Shown: piece by piece, positions 18,921-28,366 of the stretch
How positions within the stretch are numbered: the first letter of the stretch is position 1
Layout of the letters: each line of letters starts with the position of its first letter
Source of the DNA: an uncultured Flavobacteriales bacterium
Lineage (GTDB): Bacteria; Bacteroidota; Bacteroidia; Flavobacteriales_D; Sanyastnellaceae
Length of the DNA: 53,487 bases
Assembly: GCA_943787435.1 (NCBI GenBank)
Contig: CALSMK010000018.1
Coordinates: 1 to 53,487, forward strand
Direction of reading: 5' to 3'
The notes under the pieces: generated by a model
Told to the model about the DNA's origin: nothing
What the model saw: the letters and a program-made list of their open reading frames with translations, nothing else
The model's database searches: none
Position numbers and translations under genes: made by a program

Positions 18921-20862
18921 GTGCTTCTGCCACAGGAACAATACGGCCGGATACATCACCCACCACGAAGGCGTCTGCAAAGCCATTGGCTTGAATGTCT
19001 GACAAGGCATCTTTGGCCGCTTCCATGGTGGCGTAATCGCCTTGCAAGTAGCGGTGCCATCCCGGAGCGGCACGGTGTTCGACCTGTCCAATTTCCAAAA
19101 ACGCGTTCATGGCGTCGGTGGACACCTTGTCCTTCAAGGCTCCGAGTTGAACCCGGAATCGAACCTTCAATGAATCAAACTGAGGTGAGGCCTCTGCGGA
19201 TGAACGGTCGGATGGGCTCTGCCCTTCACTTTGGGTTCCATGGGTGGTCAAAAACGCCCCGATGAAGCCACGTTGTTCCATTTGGACCTTGTACTGCACA
19301 GCAGATTCGCGGTCTGGAAAGGCCGTCGACACCACGCGTGTCAAACCGTCGTTTCCTTCGAATCGGACCACGTCAATCCCAGCAAATAGGACATCCAGGT
19401 CCGCAGATTCGGGGGTTTGGAACGCCCCGAGCTGAACGCGGAAATGTCCAGTTTCATTAGAAATGTCGATGCCTTCAATGATGGGCGCTGCCGCTTCTGG
19501 TGCTGCAGGTTCAATGATTTCAGCGGTCAAGCCGTTGGCCCTCAATTGATGGGCAGCTTGTCCCGCATGGAGGGGGTTGTGGCCCACGCTCACTTCCATG
19601 GCCTCTGAGGTCTCCTTCAAATGTTGGAAAGCCATCAATGAACTCTGCTCGGCTTCTGTCCATCCAGAGGATGGCTTGGGCACGCGAAGGGTAAATCCAG
19701 CGATGTCGGCCAAATCAGAAGCGATCTGTCCACGAATGGTGTCCCAATCGGTAGAATGGGCGACCAAGGGACCGTCGATGGCCACGCCGAGCGAGTTCAC
19801 GAAGGTGTGCGGAGAGTGCGGCTCTTGATCTCGGTAGTCGGCATACCCATCTGAATCTGAGTCCAAAGGGCATCCTTTGCTGTCCACCTGTGCATTCAAC
19901 GGGGTACCCGGGCAGCGGTCGCGCAAATTGTCAATGCCATCGCCGTCGGTGTCCATGCCTGCGAGCAGGGCAGCATCTGTGCTGGTCATGCCTGGAACCA
20001 CTGGAATAGGCTGTGGCTTCTTGCCCAGCTTGCCCAAGCGAATGCCCAGCCCGAAAAATCCAGCAGCCATGGCATCTCCGGACAAGAAGTTGCCGGAGGA
20101 TTGGTCGTCAATGGCATCGGTCAATCCCAACCAAGCGCTGACTCCCATTCGAGCCCTCACCCTTGGAGAGACGTCCAGGCGCACACCCAGCTGAGCTGGA
20201 ATGGCCAAGGTCTGTCCGCTGCTTGGGTTGTTTTGACGGTCATTCAAATCGCTTTCATAGGAGTAGTCGCGCCTCAAGATGTTGGCGTTTCCAGCGTGGT
20301 CACCCGCTTGATCTACATCGCGAAGGGAGCCATCTGACCAAAGGTGATAACGGCGGCCCATGGCATCTTCGAGGTCTTGTTTCATGATGTGATCCACATG
20401 GGCGATTCCGATTCCGATGAAAGGTTGGAACCCATCTGTGATGCGCGCATTTCGAGTGCTCGCTCTTTGCTTCTCTGCTCCACCTAAGGTGTAGTTCATC
20501 ATGACAGCGGCACTTTGGATTTCGGTCTGAAGTCCATTCAGTCCGCCATCGTCGGCCACGACTTGACTTCGGGCGCCTTGAAATTCGACTTCCCATGGAC
20601 CATTCCAGCGGGCTTGAATGGTCATGGCGTGCGAATAACCTGTGTTGCCGAGGTGATGTGCACCCAAGGATTGGGTCCGCTCAGAATACAGGGCTGTTGG
20701 CCCAGCCTGCCACCCCGCATGCAATGAAGTGCCGGAAGCTGTGGAGTTTTGACCCAAGGCCAATGTGGGAAGGACAAGCGATCCCAAAATCAAGAGGGCG
20801 ACCATCCAGGACTGGAGGAGTCCGATTGTCGCGTTAGAGCGGAGGAGTGAATCAGAAGACAT
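18898..20862 (-). CDS. Outer-membrane barrel protein with TSP3 repeats and two SPOR domains
   Basis: A 654-residue envelope protein. It starts with a signal peptide (GLLQSWMVALLILGSLVLP, cleaved near LALGQ). Residues 40-290 look like an outer-membrane beta-barrel of the OmpA type. Residues 303-345 hold calcium-binding thrombospondin type 3 repeats (DTDGDGIDNLRDRCPG, DSDSDGYADYRDQEPHSP). Residues 370-450 look like a degenerate OmpA-like domain. The C-terminus has two SPOR domains (GHFRVQLGAFQTPESADL at about 472 and VRFRVQLGALKDKVS at about 567), which bind denuded peptidoglycan. I use ATG 20862, which gives the signal peptide at once. It follows the DAO oxidoreductase gene by 43 bp. Confidence 0.8.
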   Translation of the reverse strand: MSSDSLLRSNATIGLLQSWMVALLILGSLVLPTLALGQNSTASGTSLHAGWQAGPTALYSERTQSLGAHHLGNTGYSHAMTIQARWNGPWEVEFQGARSQVVADDGGLNGLQTEIQSAAVMMNYTLGGAEKQRASTRNARITDGFQPFIGIGIAHVDHIMKQDLEDAMGRRYHLWSDGSLRDVDQAGDHAGNANILRRDYSYESDLNDRQNNPSSGQTLAIPAQLGVRLDVSPRVRARMGVSAWLGLTDAIDDQSSGNFLSGDAMAAGFFGLGIRLGKLGKKPQPIPVVPGMTSTDAALLAGMDTDGDGIDNLRDRCPGTPLNAQVDSKGCPLDSDSDGYADYRDQEPHSPHTFVNSLGVAIDGPLVAHSTDWDTIRGQIASDLADIAGFTLRVPKPSSGWTEAEQSSLMAFQHLKETSEAMEVSVGHNPLHAGQAAHQLRANGLTAEIIEPAAPEAAAPIIEGIDISNETGHFRVQLGAFQTPESADLDVLFAGIDVVRFEGNDGLTRVVSTAFPDRESAVQYKVQMEQRGFIGAFLTTHGTQSEGQSPSDRSSAEASPQFDSLKVRFRVQLGALKDKVSTDAMNAFLEIGQVEHRAAPGWHRYLQGDYATMEAAKDALSDIQANGFADAFVVGDVSGRIVPVAEALILTQQN

Positions 20863-20905
20863 GACGTGGTATTCACGCCCCCATACGTCGCTCGACTTAA
20901 AAAGG

Positions 20906-22072
20906 TTACTCAGCGGCCAAATTGGTGGCCAGCTCACGGCCCACTTTGGTTCCGATGGCCACGCCCATGCCGCCGAGTCGAACAGCGTGGTGAAGCCCTG
21001 GTTGGGTTTGTCCAATCAACGGCCTGCGGTCATGACCAACACCCAGCCATCCTGTCCATCGATGGGTGATGGTGTCAAGAGGGCCCAACCAGGACTCTGC
21101 CGTGGCCGTCAGCTGAGCGTCCCAGTCTTGAATGGACTGGGCATTCTCGGAATCTGAGAGGCCCAAGTCGTGTCCCCAATGCCGCCCGCCGCCAAACAGC
21201 ACGTGAGACTGCCCCAACGTTCTGAGGTACAGGTAGCCTCGGTCCAAATGGTAGGTGCCAAGGGGCCAAGATCCCGGTTTGATTTTGGCCACAAATACGC
21301 GGTTGGGGACGGCTTCAGTGTCCATATCGGGAATCAAGTCCGAAGCCATGCCATTTGTGCACACGGCGAGCTGCGAAGTCTGAAGTTGACCTTGATGGGT
21401 CTGGATCGCCCATTGGTCGCCTTGTGGATGGAAAGATTGAACTTGGATTCCATGAACCCGATGGACGCGGGCTTGGTCCAATGCCCGATGAAAGGCCTCC
21501 ACCATTTTCCCCGTGTGAATCATGCCTTCCCAGGGCAGGGCTACGGCTTGATGGGCCCCCACTTTTCTCGCCCTGTGGTCATCGATCAAGGCGGCAGGGG
21601 AATCTTGCAGTCGAGGGTGAATGGGGCCCAATACCTTGGCCAGTATGGGTCCCACCGTCTCATTGATTTCTGGCAAAGCGCGAATCACTTGCTGAGCCAG
21701 TTGGATGTCGATATCGCGCTCAGAAAAAAGCTCCCAACCGCCAGACCACGACATGCCAATGTCTTCTGCGCCCAGAAGTTGGAGCATGTCTGAAAGGCCC
21801 TCAGCCCTGGACTCCACCAATTCTTTGAGTCTCTCCATGCCCAACACTTGGAGGTCGTCGAGCCACTCACCGGCGCTTCCAAAACAGGCGAAGCCCGCAT
21901 TTCGGGTCGTACCTCCAGCAGAGATGGGTGCGCGTTCGATGATGCGGACATGAGCGTGTGGGCGCAGCTTCTTGAAATGGAGCGCTGCACTCATGCCCAC
22001 AATGCCGGCACCTACGATCGTTAAATCTGCAGGCCGAAGCAAGTATTCACTTTCCCAGTATCCTGTGGGCAT
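20906..22072 (-). CDS. FAD-dependent oxidoreductase, DAO (glycine/D-amino acid oxidase) family
   Basis: A 388-residue enzyme. The FAD-binding motif is LTIVGAGIVGMSAALHFKK, followed by RIIERAPISAGGTTRNAGFACFGS, the usual GG/ATG-type motif of the DAO fold. The C-terminal half has HRWTGWLGVGHDRRPLIG and GGMGVAIGTKVGRELA, where the FAD ring is held. Family members oxidise the C-N bond of secondary or D-amino acids; the substrate here is unknown. Start at ATG 22072, divergent from the coiled-coil protein gene with 88 bp between starts. Confidence 0.88.
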   Translation of the reverse strand: MPTGYWESEYLLRPADLTIVGAGIVGMSAALHFKKLRPHAHVRIIERAPISAGGTTRNAGFACFGSAGEWLDDLQVLGMERLKELVESRAEGLSDMLQLLGAEDIGMSWSGGWELFSERDIDIQLAQQVIRALPEINETVGPILAKVLGPIHPRLQDSPAALIDDHRARKVGAHQAVALPWEGMIHTGKMVEAFHRALDQARVHRVHGIQVQSFHPQGDQWAIQTHQGQLQTSQLAVCTNGMASDLIPDMDTEAVPNRVFVAKIKPGSWPLGTYHLDRGYLYLRTLGQSHVLFGGGRHWGHDLGLSDSENAQSIQDWDAQLTATAESWLGPLDTITHRWTGWLGVGHDRRPLIGQTQPGLHHAVRLGGMGVAIGTKVGRELATNLAAE

Positions 22073-22160
22073 ACTTTTGCATAAGAGGCATGAATATGAT
22101 GTTGTTCATTGGATTGAATGGCCTTTATTGGAGTTGGTTGGACTGAACGTTGCGACAAAT

Positions 22161-24677
22161 ATGGATGGGAACAGGACTTCGGGAACAAGTTTGAGGTGGT
22201 CAACGGCCGCTTTCCTCTTGCTGTTGTGTGGTTTTGCCATGGGGCAAGCCGGCATCGAGGTCAATGGCGCCGTGAGAGACAAGGCCAACAACGCCAAAAT
22301 TTCGGGTGTGAGTGTCGAAGTCTTTCAAGGCGGTCAATCCTATGATGCAGTTCAGACGCTCGGAAATGGCAAGTATGCCCTTTCGCTGGATCACGGGTTG
22401 GATTATGAGATGGTGTTCACTTCGGGAGGCCTGAGTGTGCGCAAGGTGGAAATCAAAGCGTCCACCATCCCAGATGAATTTCAAGGTGAGCCGTTTTACC
22501 TGACGGTAGAAATGAGCCTATTTGAGGTTCCTGATGGCTTCGATGTTGCGATTCTTGAGGAGCCCATTGGCATCGTGAGGTTTGACGCACGCAAGGAAGA
22601 GCTGGGTTGGGATGGAGCATACACCAGCCGGATGCAAAAGCGCATTCAGGACGAATTGGAACGGGTGGAGAATTCAGGAGGTGATGACAGTGATGAAGGA
22701 GCCTCTGTCAACAAAGAATATGAAGAGCACATGCGAAAGGCCGAGGTCGAATTTGGCCGAGGACGCTGGGAGCAAAGCATCAATTGGTTAGAGAGGGCCC
22801 TTCAGGAAGTTCCTGGCGACAACCGGGCCGAAACCATGGTGGAGGAGGCCCAAGCCAACTTGGAGCGTGCGAATGAAGAGGCTGCCGTATCCGCAGAGTA
22901 TGATCGTTTCATGCGGGAGGGCAAAATCAAAATGAAACGAAAAGACTGGTCGGGCGCGCGAACAGCCTTCGAAGGAGCGCTGGACCTCAAGCCAGGGGAG
23001 TCAGAGCCCGCTGAGCTTTTGGCAGAAATCAACGCCGAAACAGCCGAAGAGGAGTCCGAGGAAGAGGCGGAAGAAGTGGTGGCTGATCCAGAGCCAGAGG
23101 AGGACACTGCGGCACAAGAGGAAGCCGATGCAGCCCGTGAAGAGGCCGCCCGTCGAAAGCAGTACGACCGATTGATTGAACGCGCCGATCGAAATTTCGA
23201 CAAGCAGAATTATGCCGAATCCAAGGAGCAATATGAGGAGGCGTCACTGCTCTATCCCAATGAGGTTTACCCCTTTGATCGAATCGCAGAAGCCAATGAG
23301 CGCATTGTGGTTTTGAGCCGCCCTGAAGAAGAGGAAGAGGTCACTGAGTCTGATTCTGAAGCCTTGGCCTTGGACAGGGAGTATGAAGACCAAGTGAGAC
23401 AAGGGGACTTGGCCTTTGAACAAGAAGATTGGGCGTCTGCTAAAGTGGCCTATGAAGCGGCACAGGCCTTAAAACCAGATGAGCGCTATCCAAAAAACAG
23501 ACTTCGTCGTTTGGAAGGGTTGATGGAGGAAGATGGCCTGGAGATGGAGTCCGAGTTGACGGTAAATTCAGAGGAGTTGATGCAGGCTGATGCGGAAGAA
23601 GCGCAGCGAATTGCGGAAGAAGCCGACCTCCTCGCAGCTGATCAAGCGAGGCTCATGGACTTGGAGCGTGAGGAATTGGAGGCGGAGGAAGCTCTTCAAA
23701 GAGAGCGCGCCAAAGCGTCGTCAGATGCGAGCAAAGACAGGAGCCGGAATTACATCTTGGCCCGTCAAAATGAAGCGGAAGATGATGCAGAGGCCTATTA
23801 CCGAAACGCCCTCGAGTCTGAGATTCGCGCCCGTGGTCAGGCCGTCAATGACAAGTTCGATCAGAACGAAACCAGTCACACCTTGTGGGCAGGAAATCAA
23901 GCGGGGCGCCGAGGAAGCGAATGGATCGACATCCAGGATTTGGTGGTGACCCAAGAGCAGAGCAGACAAACTGCTGCGTCCAGAAGAGAAGGGCGAATCG
24001 AGGAGTTGAATTTCAGTGTTCAAGTTCAGGAGGAGAAGAACAAAGACAGGCAGGCCATGTCCAACGCTTTGCGGAAAGACCGAATGGTCCAAGTGGAAGA
24101 GAAGGTCCAGGACCACGAGGATTTGCTGTTTGATCGAACCAAGCGATATGCTGTTTTTACAGACAGTTTGGAGCGATTGCTTAAGGCCTATGAAGAATTC
24201 AACCGCGACATCCGGCTCTCATCTGCGGATGCGCGGATCATGAGGTATGAGCAGGTGCAACGAAAAGCAAAAAGACAAGGCACCATTGGGCTTGGGGAGG
24301 AGCAAAGAAGACTACAAAGTTGGATGGCCATCAAAAAAGTAGAACGAGAAGATTCGCAAGCCAGAGCTGCTGGGCAGGGTGCAGCGGAACTCAGGGCTGT
24401 TGTGTCCTTGCGCGAAGCGAATAATCGATACAGCGGAGCTCCCTTGGCCTCGACAGATTACAACGATGTCCAAGCCAAGGAAGGCATCCGCGAAGGAGTG
24501 GAAGAGCGCAGTTTTGAAGATGGCAACTCATTGGTCATTGAGCGCACCGTGAGGGTGGACAACGAAGTCAACATCTACCGGAAAACGGTCGCCAAACACG
24601 GGGTGTACTATTTTAAAAATGACCGCTCGATCACCAAAGACATTTGGTTGCTCGAGACATTCCAGACTTCGGACTGA
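22161..24677 (+). CDS. Secreted protein: carboxypeptidase-like regulatory domain, TPR-like repeats, coiled coil
   Basis: An 838-residue protein of unknown function. Signal peptide at 1-30 (LRWSTAAFLLLLCGFAMGQ). Residues 30-110 fit the carboxypeptidase regulatory-like beta-sandwich (INVNGAVRDKANNAKISGVS type start, VEVFQGGQSYDAVQTLGNGKY). Residues 190-480 hold at least four repeats of about 55-90 residues of TPR kind, each with a Y-D-R or Y-E-x start and an A-x-x-x-Y/F-E-x-A helix (WSGARTAFEGALDLKPGES, YAESKEQYEEASLLYPNEV, WASAKVAYEAAQALKPDER), separated by very acidic linkers. Residues 480-760 are a highly charged coiled coil. A compact C-terminal domain ends VYYFKNDRSITKDIWLLE, which resembles ends of other Flavobacteriales proteins. 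Likely an envelope scaffold. The chosen ATG puts the signal peptide at the N-terminus. Confidence 0.65.
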   Translation: MDGNRTSGTSLRWSTAAFLLLLCGFAMGQAGIEVNGAVRDKANNAKISGVSVEVFQGGQSYDAVQTLGNGKYALSLDHGLDYEMVFTSGGLSVRKVEIKASTIPDEFQGEPFYLTVEMSLFEVPDGFDVAILEEPIGIVRFDARKEELGWDGAYTSRMQKRIQDELERVENSGGDDSDEGASVNKEYEEHMRKAEVEFGRGRWEQSINWLERALQEVPGDNRAETMVEEAQANLERANEEAAVSAEYDRFMREGKIKMKRKDWSGARTAFEGALDLKPGESEPAELLAEINAETAEEESEEEAEEVVADPEPEEDTAAQEEADAAREEAARRKQYDRLIERADRNFDKQNYAESKEQYEEASLLYPNEVYPFDRIAEANERIVVLSRPEEEEEVTESDSEALALDREYEDQVRQGDLAFEQEDWASAKVAYEAAQALKPDERYPKNRLRRLEGLMEEDGLEMESELTVNSEELMQADAEEAQRIAEEADLLAADQARLMDLEREELEAEEALQRERAKASSDASKDRSRNYILARQNEAEDDAEAYYRNALESEIRARGQAVNDKFDQNETSHTLWAGNQAGRRGSEWIDIQDLVVTQEQSRQTAASRREGRIEELNFSVQVQEEKNKDRQAMSNALRKDRMVQVEEKVQDHEDLLFDRTKRYAVFTDSLERLLKAYEEFNRDIRLSSADARIMRYEQVQRKAKRQGTIGLGEEQRRLQSWMAIKKVEREDSQARAAGQGAAELRAVVSLREANNRYSGAPLASTDYNDVQAKEGIREGVEERSFEDGNSLVIERTVRVDNEVNIYRKTVAKHGVYYFKNDRSITKDIWLLETFQTSD

Positions 24678-27626
24678 TCATTGGTCTTTGGACCTTTTTC
24701 CGTTCGGGCAGGGCTGTGGTTCGGTGGGAGCGAGATCCACGGCATGAATGGCGCACGCGTCGCCTGATGGAGAGGTTGCCCAAAGTCCACTTTGCACTTG
24801 GGCCCAGCCGGTGGGCCAATTCCAGCTTTGTCCGGAAATGTCCAAGTCAATGGGCATTCCATTGCACGTCACGGCCAAATTGCCTTGAGCCCAAGAGCTG
24901 CCCCAATTTCCAAAGTGGTTGATTCCCCCCAACCAATCTGGGACTGGCGACTGAATGAACCGCAAGTGCGTGTCATTGTCTTCAAACCGATTCCACCCGC
25001 CACCGGACATTGGGTTCATGGCCAATTGACTTCGGTTGGACAGCACACCGGTGTCGCAGTCTTTGAATTCTGAGCAATTCAATTGGAGCCATTCGTTCTG
25101 GCTGTCGATTCCAACACCCAAACGTTCGAAAAGGCAAGATTCGGCCCGAAACTGTCCGGACCCTTTTGACTTCAGGCCAAAGGCTGCATTTTCAAACTGA
25201 CAGTCCTGAAGCACATTTGGTCCGCCCTCTGGCTGGCAAGTGTGGTCCACAGGGTGCGAGGAAAACAGGGAGTTGGATGCGTTCATTTGACAGAGAAAAT
25301 GGACGCTTGATCCCCCTTGGAAAGAGCAGTCATGCGCATCAAAACGGCCGTTTGATTGTATGAGGTTCAGTCCTTGAAGGTGATGCTGTTGCAAAAACAA
25401 GTCACCATCCACCACCACTGAATCGGAAGAAGTTCCAATCCACATGGAGGACCACTGGGTGGACGTGGTGCTGGTCAATTGGAGCCGCCCATGGCCCATC
25501 ATTCGCAATCCGCATCCATTTGAACTGAGTGAGTTCAGTTCAGAGATGTCCACTTGGGCGCCCTCATGAAGGATCCATTGCGTGCCGTCTTGTGGAGACT
25601 GCAATTGCATGTCCGCCCCTGGAGATCCGACAATGGCCAGAGCATGGTTTGTCTCCATTTTGGCATTTGATGCGAGATGTCCATCCCACAGGCTGTTTGC
25701 GCTCAATTCAATGACGCCATCCAATGACGCCAGACTTTGGGGGGATTGGGACCAGATGATGTGTCCTTCCATGGTGATCAATGCCCCCTCGTGACACAGG
25801 AGGGTTCCCTGTGGACGTATGTCCAGTTCGCCAGATTCCAAGTGAAGATGAGCGCCTGGAAGAAGTTCCAAGGTCCCTCCGGGAAACACGGTCAACCTGC
25901 CTTGAATGACCAACGATGCATGGGGCTCAAGCACGAGGTGCGCTGTTGAACCAGGTTGTCCTGACAGGGCAGTGTAACCCAGCTCCAGTGCACCGTTGGG
26001 GTGGATGGTCATGGGACCTGAACAGCCTTGAAGCCGAAATTGTCCATGGCTGTTCATGGGCGAACTCGGCACAAAAAAATCATCGTCAGAAGACTGTAGA
26101 CCTACTCTTCCATGAAGGTTCAATCCCGGCAATGTCCAAAGCCCTTCACTGGAGATGTTGGTGTCCAACAAAGTTTGTCCTGGGAGCCAAGGGCTCTCTA
26201 CTTCGCTCAGTTGGTGCAACAGAAATGAAAGGTTGGCCGGGTTGACTTGGCTGTGCGGTTCGTTCGAGGTTCCGATGTGGTGGGCATCGAACGTGGTCGA
26301 GGTCAGGGTTTCTTCTGAATAGGGAGCATCTGGCCAAGGCGGAGCAATGTCCAGTGCGCTGAGTGTGGGAATGAAACTGTGTAAGGGTTGGTATTCTCCA
26401 GATCCAATGGGGGAAATGCAAAGGGGCCAGGGAAGGTCGGCTTCCGCAACGGCTCCGTTAAAGGCGTCCACAAACTGCTGAACAGAAGGCCGGGTTCCTC
26501 CTGGCAGGTGATCCAGCCGGCCCAAATGGGACACGTCAGAGGCATCACCATGCCCAATCATGCAAGAGAGTGGCCAAGGGAATCCATTTTCTTCAGGGGC
26601 CTGCAGGTGGGCTGTGAGGGGCTGACCAGATTCAGCCAACGGGTGCGACCAAAGGCCTGGATGGGGTTGAATCTCAAGATGGAACAAAGGACCGACGTCA
26701 CCCGTCCAATTGGATTCAATCACAGAATGGTCATACAAGAGAATGGGGCTGTCGCCACCCGATAGAGGATCAATGGCGCCATTGGCGATGGCCACATTTC
26801 TGCTCAACGAAGGCATGCCAATGGCATCCAGCGAATCCTGGTAATTCAACCTTGGCGTCAATCCTGGGATTTGTCGAATCAACAATTGGCGGGCTGCTGG
26901 AGATTGAAGGGCCCCGATCAGCTCATCAATGGTTCCGCCATCGCCAGAAAGGAATTGAATCATTTGCTGAAGCCCGAGTGGCACATTGGCCCCTTGATGG
27001 GGGCTGTCTAAGCTGATGAACAGCGATGTGCAGTGTGGTTCTCCCGCCAATTCCATCTGTTTCAATGCAATGCGGGCCAATTGGCCTCCCATGCTTGCAC
27101 CGGACACCACCAGCGGCCTCGCATCGGTTTTGTAGATGTTGAGGTGCTTCAAGATGTCGGCAAGAAGCCGGGCGTTGACCATCAGGTCGGCCGTTCCATC
27201 CTCAAAGTCAATCAAGACGGGGGTGAATCCACGCGACATCAAAGAGTCAAAAAGAACGGGCATGTAGCCCATCATGGGGTAGGCTTCAGTGTTACAACCC
27301 ATGAATTCGTCCCATCCGAAATTCCCATTGCGCAGCGATGAATTCTCTGCCCCAAGGCCAAAGTCAATGCCTTCAACAAAGACAAACGGACGCCCCAAAT
27401 CAGATTGACTGTTGGGCATGACATAAACATGAGCAGAGGCCGACTGCTGCCCCTCGCTCCAATGGTGATCATAGGGTTGGGAAGGGAGAGATAGCCATGG
27501 GGGAGAAGTGGGCAAAGGAGGAGGGCACCATTGAGCCAAACTCAAAGAGTGCAGCGAATGCAGGGCCAAGAACGAGAGTGCAAAGGCCAGTGAACGGCGG
27601 CCAAAAAGCGGATGTAATTGTTTCAT
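24678..27626 (-). CDS. Secreted alpha/beta hydrolase with beta-helix C-terminal region
   Basis: A 982-residue exported protein (signal peptide MKQLHPLFGRRSLAFALSFL, cleavage near SLAQ). Residues 75-330 are a lipase-like alpha/beta hydrolase: FVFVEGIDFG, VLIDFEDGTADLMVNARLL, then the nucleophile elbow VVSGASMGGQLARIALKQME (Ser178) and ISLDSPHQGANVPLG. This matches a Bacteroidota family of secreted hydrolases. Residues about 480-960 show repeated short beta strands and turns of a right-handed parallel beta-helix (for example LELLPGAHLHLESGELDIR). No T9SS C-terminal domain is visible at the end (PQPCPNGKRSKDQ). Start: ATG 27626 or an in-frame ATG at 27662. Stop codons of this and the convergent gene lie back to back (TGATCA). 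Confidence 0.75.
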   Translation of the reverse strand: MKQLHPLFGRRSLAFALSFLALHSLHSLSLAQWCPPPLPTSPPWLSLPSQPYDHHWSEGQQSASAHVYVMPNSQSDLGRPFVFVEGIDFGLGAENSSLRNGNFGWDEFMGCNTEAYPMMGYMPVLFDSLMSRGFTPVLIDFEDGTADLMVNARLLADILKHLNIYKTDARPLVVSGASMGGQLARIALKQMELAGEPHCTSLFISLDSPHQGANVPLGLQQMIQFLSGDGGTIDELIGALQSPAARQLLIRQIPGLTPRLNYQDSLDAIGMPSLSRNVAIANGAIDPLSGGDSPILLYDHSVIESNWTGDVGPLFHLEIQPHPGLWSHPLAESGQPLTAHLQAPEENGFPWPLSCMIGHGDASDVSHLGRLDHLPGGTRPSVQQFVDAFNGAVAEADLPWPLCISPIGSGEYQPLHSFIPTLSALDIAPPWPDAPYSEETLTSTTFDAHHIGTSNEPHSQVNPANLSFLLHQLSEVESPWLPGQTLLDTNISSEGLWTLPGLNLHGRVGLQSSDDDFFVPSSPMNSHGQFRLQGCSGPMTIHPNGALELGYTALSGQPGSTAHLVLEPHASLVIQGRLTVFPGGTLELLPGAHLHLESGELDIRPQGTLLCHEGALITMEGHIIWSQSPQSLASLDGVIELSANSLWDGHLASNAKMETNHALAIVGSPGADMQLQSPQDGTQWILHEGAQVDISELNSLSSNGCGLRMMGHGRLQLTSTTSTQWSSMWIGTSSDSVVVDGDLFLQQHHLQGLNLIQSNGRFDAHDCSFQGGSSVHFLCQMNASNSLFSSHPVDHTCQPEGGPNVLQDCQFENAAFGLKSKGSGQFRAESCLFERLGVGIDSQNEWLQLNCSEFKDCDTGVLSNRSQLAMNPMSGGGWNRFEDNDTHLRFIQSPVPDWLGGINHFGNWGSSWAQGNLAVTCNGMPIDLDISGQSWNWPTGWAQVQSGLWATSPSGDACAIHAVDLAPTEPQPCPNGKRSKDQ

Positions 27627-27666
27627 GAAGATTGAATTGCCGGCCTTCCCTGATCGGCGCATTCAC

Positions 27667-28272
27667 TCATTCAAAGACTAGGGGAGCTTGGGGCGATTTA
27701 AATTGGAGGAGGGTGTCCAGGTGAGGCAAGCCTTGATTCGCTCGGTAGCATCTGATTCTCAAAGGCCCTAGGGGCCCGCACGGCAGCATCGAGCGAAGTG
27801 GAATCAAAGCTGGGAGATGTGCGGGCTCCCATCCCGATTGTCCCAAATGATCCCACCTCATCCAGCCAGAAAGGGTCGCTTGATTCCAAAGACCTGACCA
27901 TTGGAATTCACCTTGGGTGTGTTGGTCTGCAAAGTGATGCCGATGGGACTCTATGTCGCTGGGACTGGGAAGCCCAAGGAGAATCACTTGAGGAGATGTT
28001 GAGGGCTTTTCTTTTCGCCATTCAAAGGCCGTCCACTCAGGGCCGCAAGTGCACGCACGGCCCTCTGCATCGGTCCACACAGTGGGGCCGTATTCTCTCC
28101 ACGGGGACAGGCCGTTGTAGCGGGTTCGCATGGCAGTCAATGGCATATCGGAGATGGCCTGTCCGGTGCAATTTTCTAGGGTGATGCACCGTTTTTCAGG
28201 GCTCGACTCCGCGGTGCAGGAGTCCAAAATCAGCACCGCAAGCAGGGCCTGATACAGAGGGAGAATTCGCAT
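27667..28272 (-). CDS. Orphan lipoprotein
   Basis: A 201-residue predicted lipoprotein starting MRILPLYQALLAVLILDSC, with a lipobox-like LDSC. The rest is rich in Trp, Cys, His and Pro (CITLENCTGQAIS, CTCGPEWTAFEWRKEK, GLWNQATLSGWMRWDHLGQ). No family is recognised. It is directly before the secreted hydrolase gene on the same strand; if the hydrolase starts at 27662 the gap is only 4 bp, which points to one transcript and a shared function. An in-frame ATG further upstream (28320) would not give the lipobox. Confidence 0.6.
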   Translation of the reverse strand: MRILPLYQALLAVLILDSCTAESSPEKRCITLENCTGQAISDMPLTAMRTRYNGLSPWREYGPTVWTDAEGRACTCGPEWTAFEWRKEKPSTSPQVILLGLPSPSDIESHRHHFADQHTQGEFQWSGLWNQATLSGWMRWDHLGQSGWEPAHLPALIPLRSMLPCGPLGPLRIRCYRANQGLPHLDTLLQFKSPQAPLVFE

Positions 28273-28366
28273 GAGGCAACAATGCGGGAGAGAAGAAGAA
28301 TAAAACTCCCGGTTATCCATTCTAAATAGGCAGTCGCAAAACCGCGGCGCGGGTTATTTTCACGTC

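Noticed and set aside
21972-22160. Extension of the coiled-coil protein frame upstream
   Set aside because: It overlaps the conserved FAD-binding start of the divergent oxidoreductase; a signal peptide begins at ATG 22161.
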